This document shows, piece by piece, positions 5,668-6,702 of a stretch of 6,702 bases of DNA. The translations under genes and the position numbers were made by a program. The stretch's first letter is position 1. Every line of letters starts with the position of its first letter. The notes beneath the pieces were generated by a model. That model saw only the letters and a program-made list of their open reading frames with translations, had not been told where the DNA came from and made no database searches. The DNA lies in assembly GCA_003694425.1 (NCBI GenBank), contig RFJX01000238.1:1-6702 (forward strand), in the 5' to 3' direction. Origin of the DNA: Gammaproteobacteria bacterium. Its GTDB lineage: Bacteria > Pseudomonadota > Gammaproteobacteria > J113.

Positions 5668-6702
5668 TGGGACGCCTGATCCAGTTCGCCCTCACCCAGC
5701 GCATGCTGATGCTGCTGGTGGTCCTGCTGATCGCCGGCGGCGGCTGGTGGGCCTTCCAGAACACCCCGATCGATGCCTTTCCGGACGTCTCCACGACCCA
5801 GGTCAAGGTGATCATCAAGGCGCCGGGCATGACCCCGGAGGAGGTGGAGGCGCGCATCACCGCGCCCATAGAGGTGGAGATGCTCGGCATCCCTCACATG
5901 ACCCTGCTGCGTTCCGTGGCCAAGTACGCCCTGAGCGACATCACCATCGATTTCGCCGAGGGCACCGACATCTACTGGGCCCGGCAGCAGGTCTCGGAGC
6001 GGCTCGGTGCCGTCTGGGGAGACCTGCCGGCGGACATCTCAGGGGGGCTGGCGCCGATGACCACGCCGCTGGGCGAAATGCTGATGTTCACGATCGAGGG
6101 CGGGGATCTCACGCTCGCGCAGCGGCGCGAGCTGCTCGACTGGGTGATCCGGCCTGCCCTGCGGACCGTGCCGGGGGTGGCCGACGTCAACGCCCTCGGC
6201 GGTCTGGTGCGTACCTACGAGGTGGTGCCGGATCCCGTACGCATGAACGCCAGGGGGATCAGCCTTCGACGGTTGCGTCAGGCCCTCGGCGCGAACAATC
6301 GGAACGACGGCGCCGGCAGGCTCGACGATGGCGAGGAGGTGCTGCTGGTGCGCACGGAAGGCAGCATCCGCGACCTTGTCGATGTCGGGCAAATCGTCGT
6401 CCGCCCCGATCTGACCGAGCCGGTGCGGGTGGCGGATGTGGCGACCGTGCGCAGCGGGGCGCTGACCCGGTACGGCGCGGTGACCGAGAACGGCCGGGGC
6501 GAGGCGGTCGAGGGGCTGGTGCTGGGCCTGCGTGGCGCCAACGCCCGCCGGGTGGTCGCGGGGGTCGAGGCGCGGCTGCGGGAGCTGGAGCAGGGCTTCC
6601 CGGAGGGCGTTCACGCGCGCATCTTCTACAACCGCGGACATCTGGTCGAGCGCGCCGTCGGCACGGTGTCGCGGGCGCTGGTGGAAGCCATCGTCCTGGT
6701 GC
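5667..6702 (+). CDS. czcA: CzcA/CusA-type heavy-metal efflux RND pump, N-terminal part (3' truncated)
   Basis: Proton-driven inner-membrane pump of the HME-RND family, which expels divalent (Zn/Co/Cd/Ni) or monovalent (Cu/Ag) metal ions. An open frame runs from the ATG at 5667 to the window edge, giving 345 residues of a protein that is normally just over 1000. TM1 is residues 12-30 (MLMLLVVLLIAGGGWWAF is nearly all hydrophobic). The porter domain follows with family blocks typical of CzcA: NTPIDAFPDVSTTQVKV (32-48), APGMTPEEVEARITAPIE (52-69), LRSVAKYALSDITIDF (81-96), GTDIYWARQQV (99-109), GGLAPMTTPLGEM (126-138), TVPGVADVNALGG (167-179), and ANNRNDGAGRL (209-219). TM2 is just beginning at the edge (ALVEAIVLV). 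The TM4 proton-relay motif and the substrate-site residues lie outside, so Zn-type and Cu-type cannot be separated. The ATG shares its A with the adaptor TGA; GGAAG at 5652-5656 is a possible Shine-Dalgarno. Confidence 0.95.
   Translation, partial: MGRLIQFALTQRMLMLLVVLLIAGGGWWAFQNTPIDAFPDVSTTQVKVIIKAPGMTPEEVEARITAPIEVEMLGIPHMTLLRSVAKYALSDITIDFAEGTDIYWARQQVSERLGAVWGDLPADISGGLAPMTTPLGEMLMFTIEGGDLTLAQRRELLDWVIRPALRTVPGVADVNALGGLVRTYEVVPDPVRMNARGISLRRLRQALGANNRNDGAGRLDDGEEVLLVRTEGSIRDLVDVGQIVVRPDLTEPVRVADVATVRSGALTRYGAVTENGRGEAVEGLVLGLRGANARRVVAGVEARLRELEQGFPEGVHARIFYNRGHLVERAVGTVSRALVEAIVLV

Noticed and set aside
1..6702. CRISPR arrays, tRNA or rRNA genes, insertion sequences, phage or defence genes
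   Set aside because: I saw no spaced repeats, cloverleaf-like sequence, transposase motifs or terminal inverted repeats; the window is a chain of ordinary chromosomal genes.

Overview
The window is a GC-rich stretch of bacterial chromosome, most likely from a gammaproteobacterium. This is an inference from the Psd sequence type, the SCO protein, the CzcCBA-type operon and the promoter style; no rRNA or other taxonomic marker is present. Coding density is high, and most long open frames antisense to the real genes are GC-driven shadows.

Left part (1-1801): the C-terminal end of a methyl-accepting chemotaxis protein runs rightward and stops at an intrinsic terminator. Facing it is a leftward two-gene unit, an SCO1/SenC-type copper chaperone followed 7 bp later by phosphatidylserine decarboxylase (psd). 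The last 11 or so codons of psd lie inside a degenerate heptamer tandem repeat that continues past the stop codon.

Middle (1802-3207): a 98-bp divergent spacer separates the SCO gene from a soluble Ser/Thr protein kinase fused to a C-terminal cyclic-nucleotide-binding domain. Both divergent genes carry TAGAAT exactly 6 nt before their ATG and no clear Shine-Dalgarno, which suggests leaderless transcripts on both sides. The kinase keeps its catalytic residues but has DFS in place of DFG and Ala in place of the first Gly of the P-loop.

Right part (3208-6702): a 154-bp regulatory gap leads into a translationally coupled tripartite heavy-metal efflux operon: TolC-type outer-membrane channel, periplasmic adaptor, and CzcA/CusA-type (HME-RND) pump, the last cut by the window edge. 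The three genes overlap by 4 bp and 1 bp. The gap holds three phased TTTAC elements (a CpxR-like arrangement) and an 18-bp dyad covering a probable extended -10. The operon is probably switched by an OmpR-family response regulator, perhaps with a second dyad-binding protein.

The most notable items are the kinase-cNMP-binding fusion, the mirrored leaderless-type promoters, the composite control region of the efflux operon, and the heptamer repeat that has been captured as the C-terminus of Psd. I did not find an obviously new multi-gene system; the genes themselves belong to known families.
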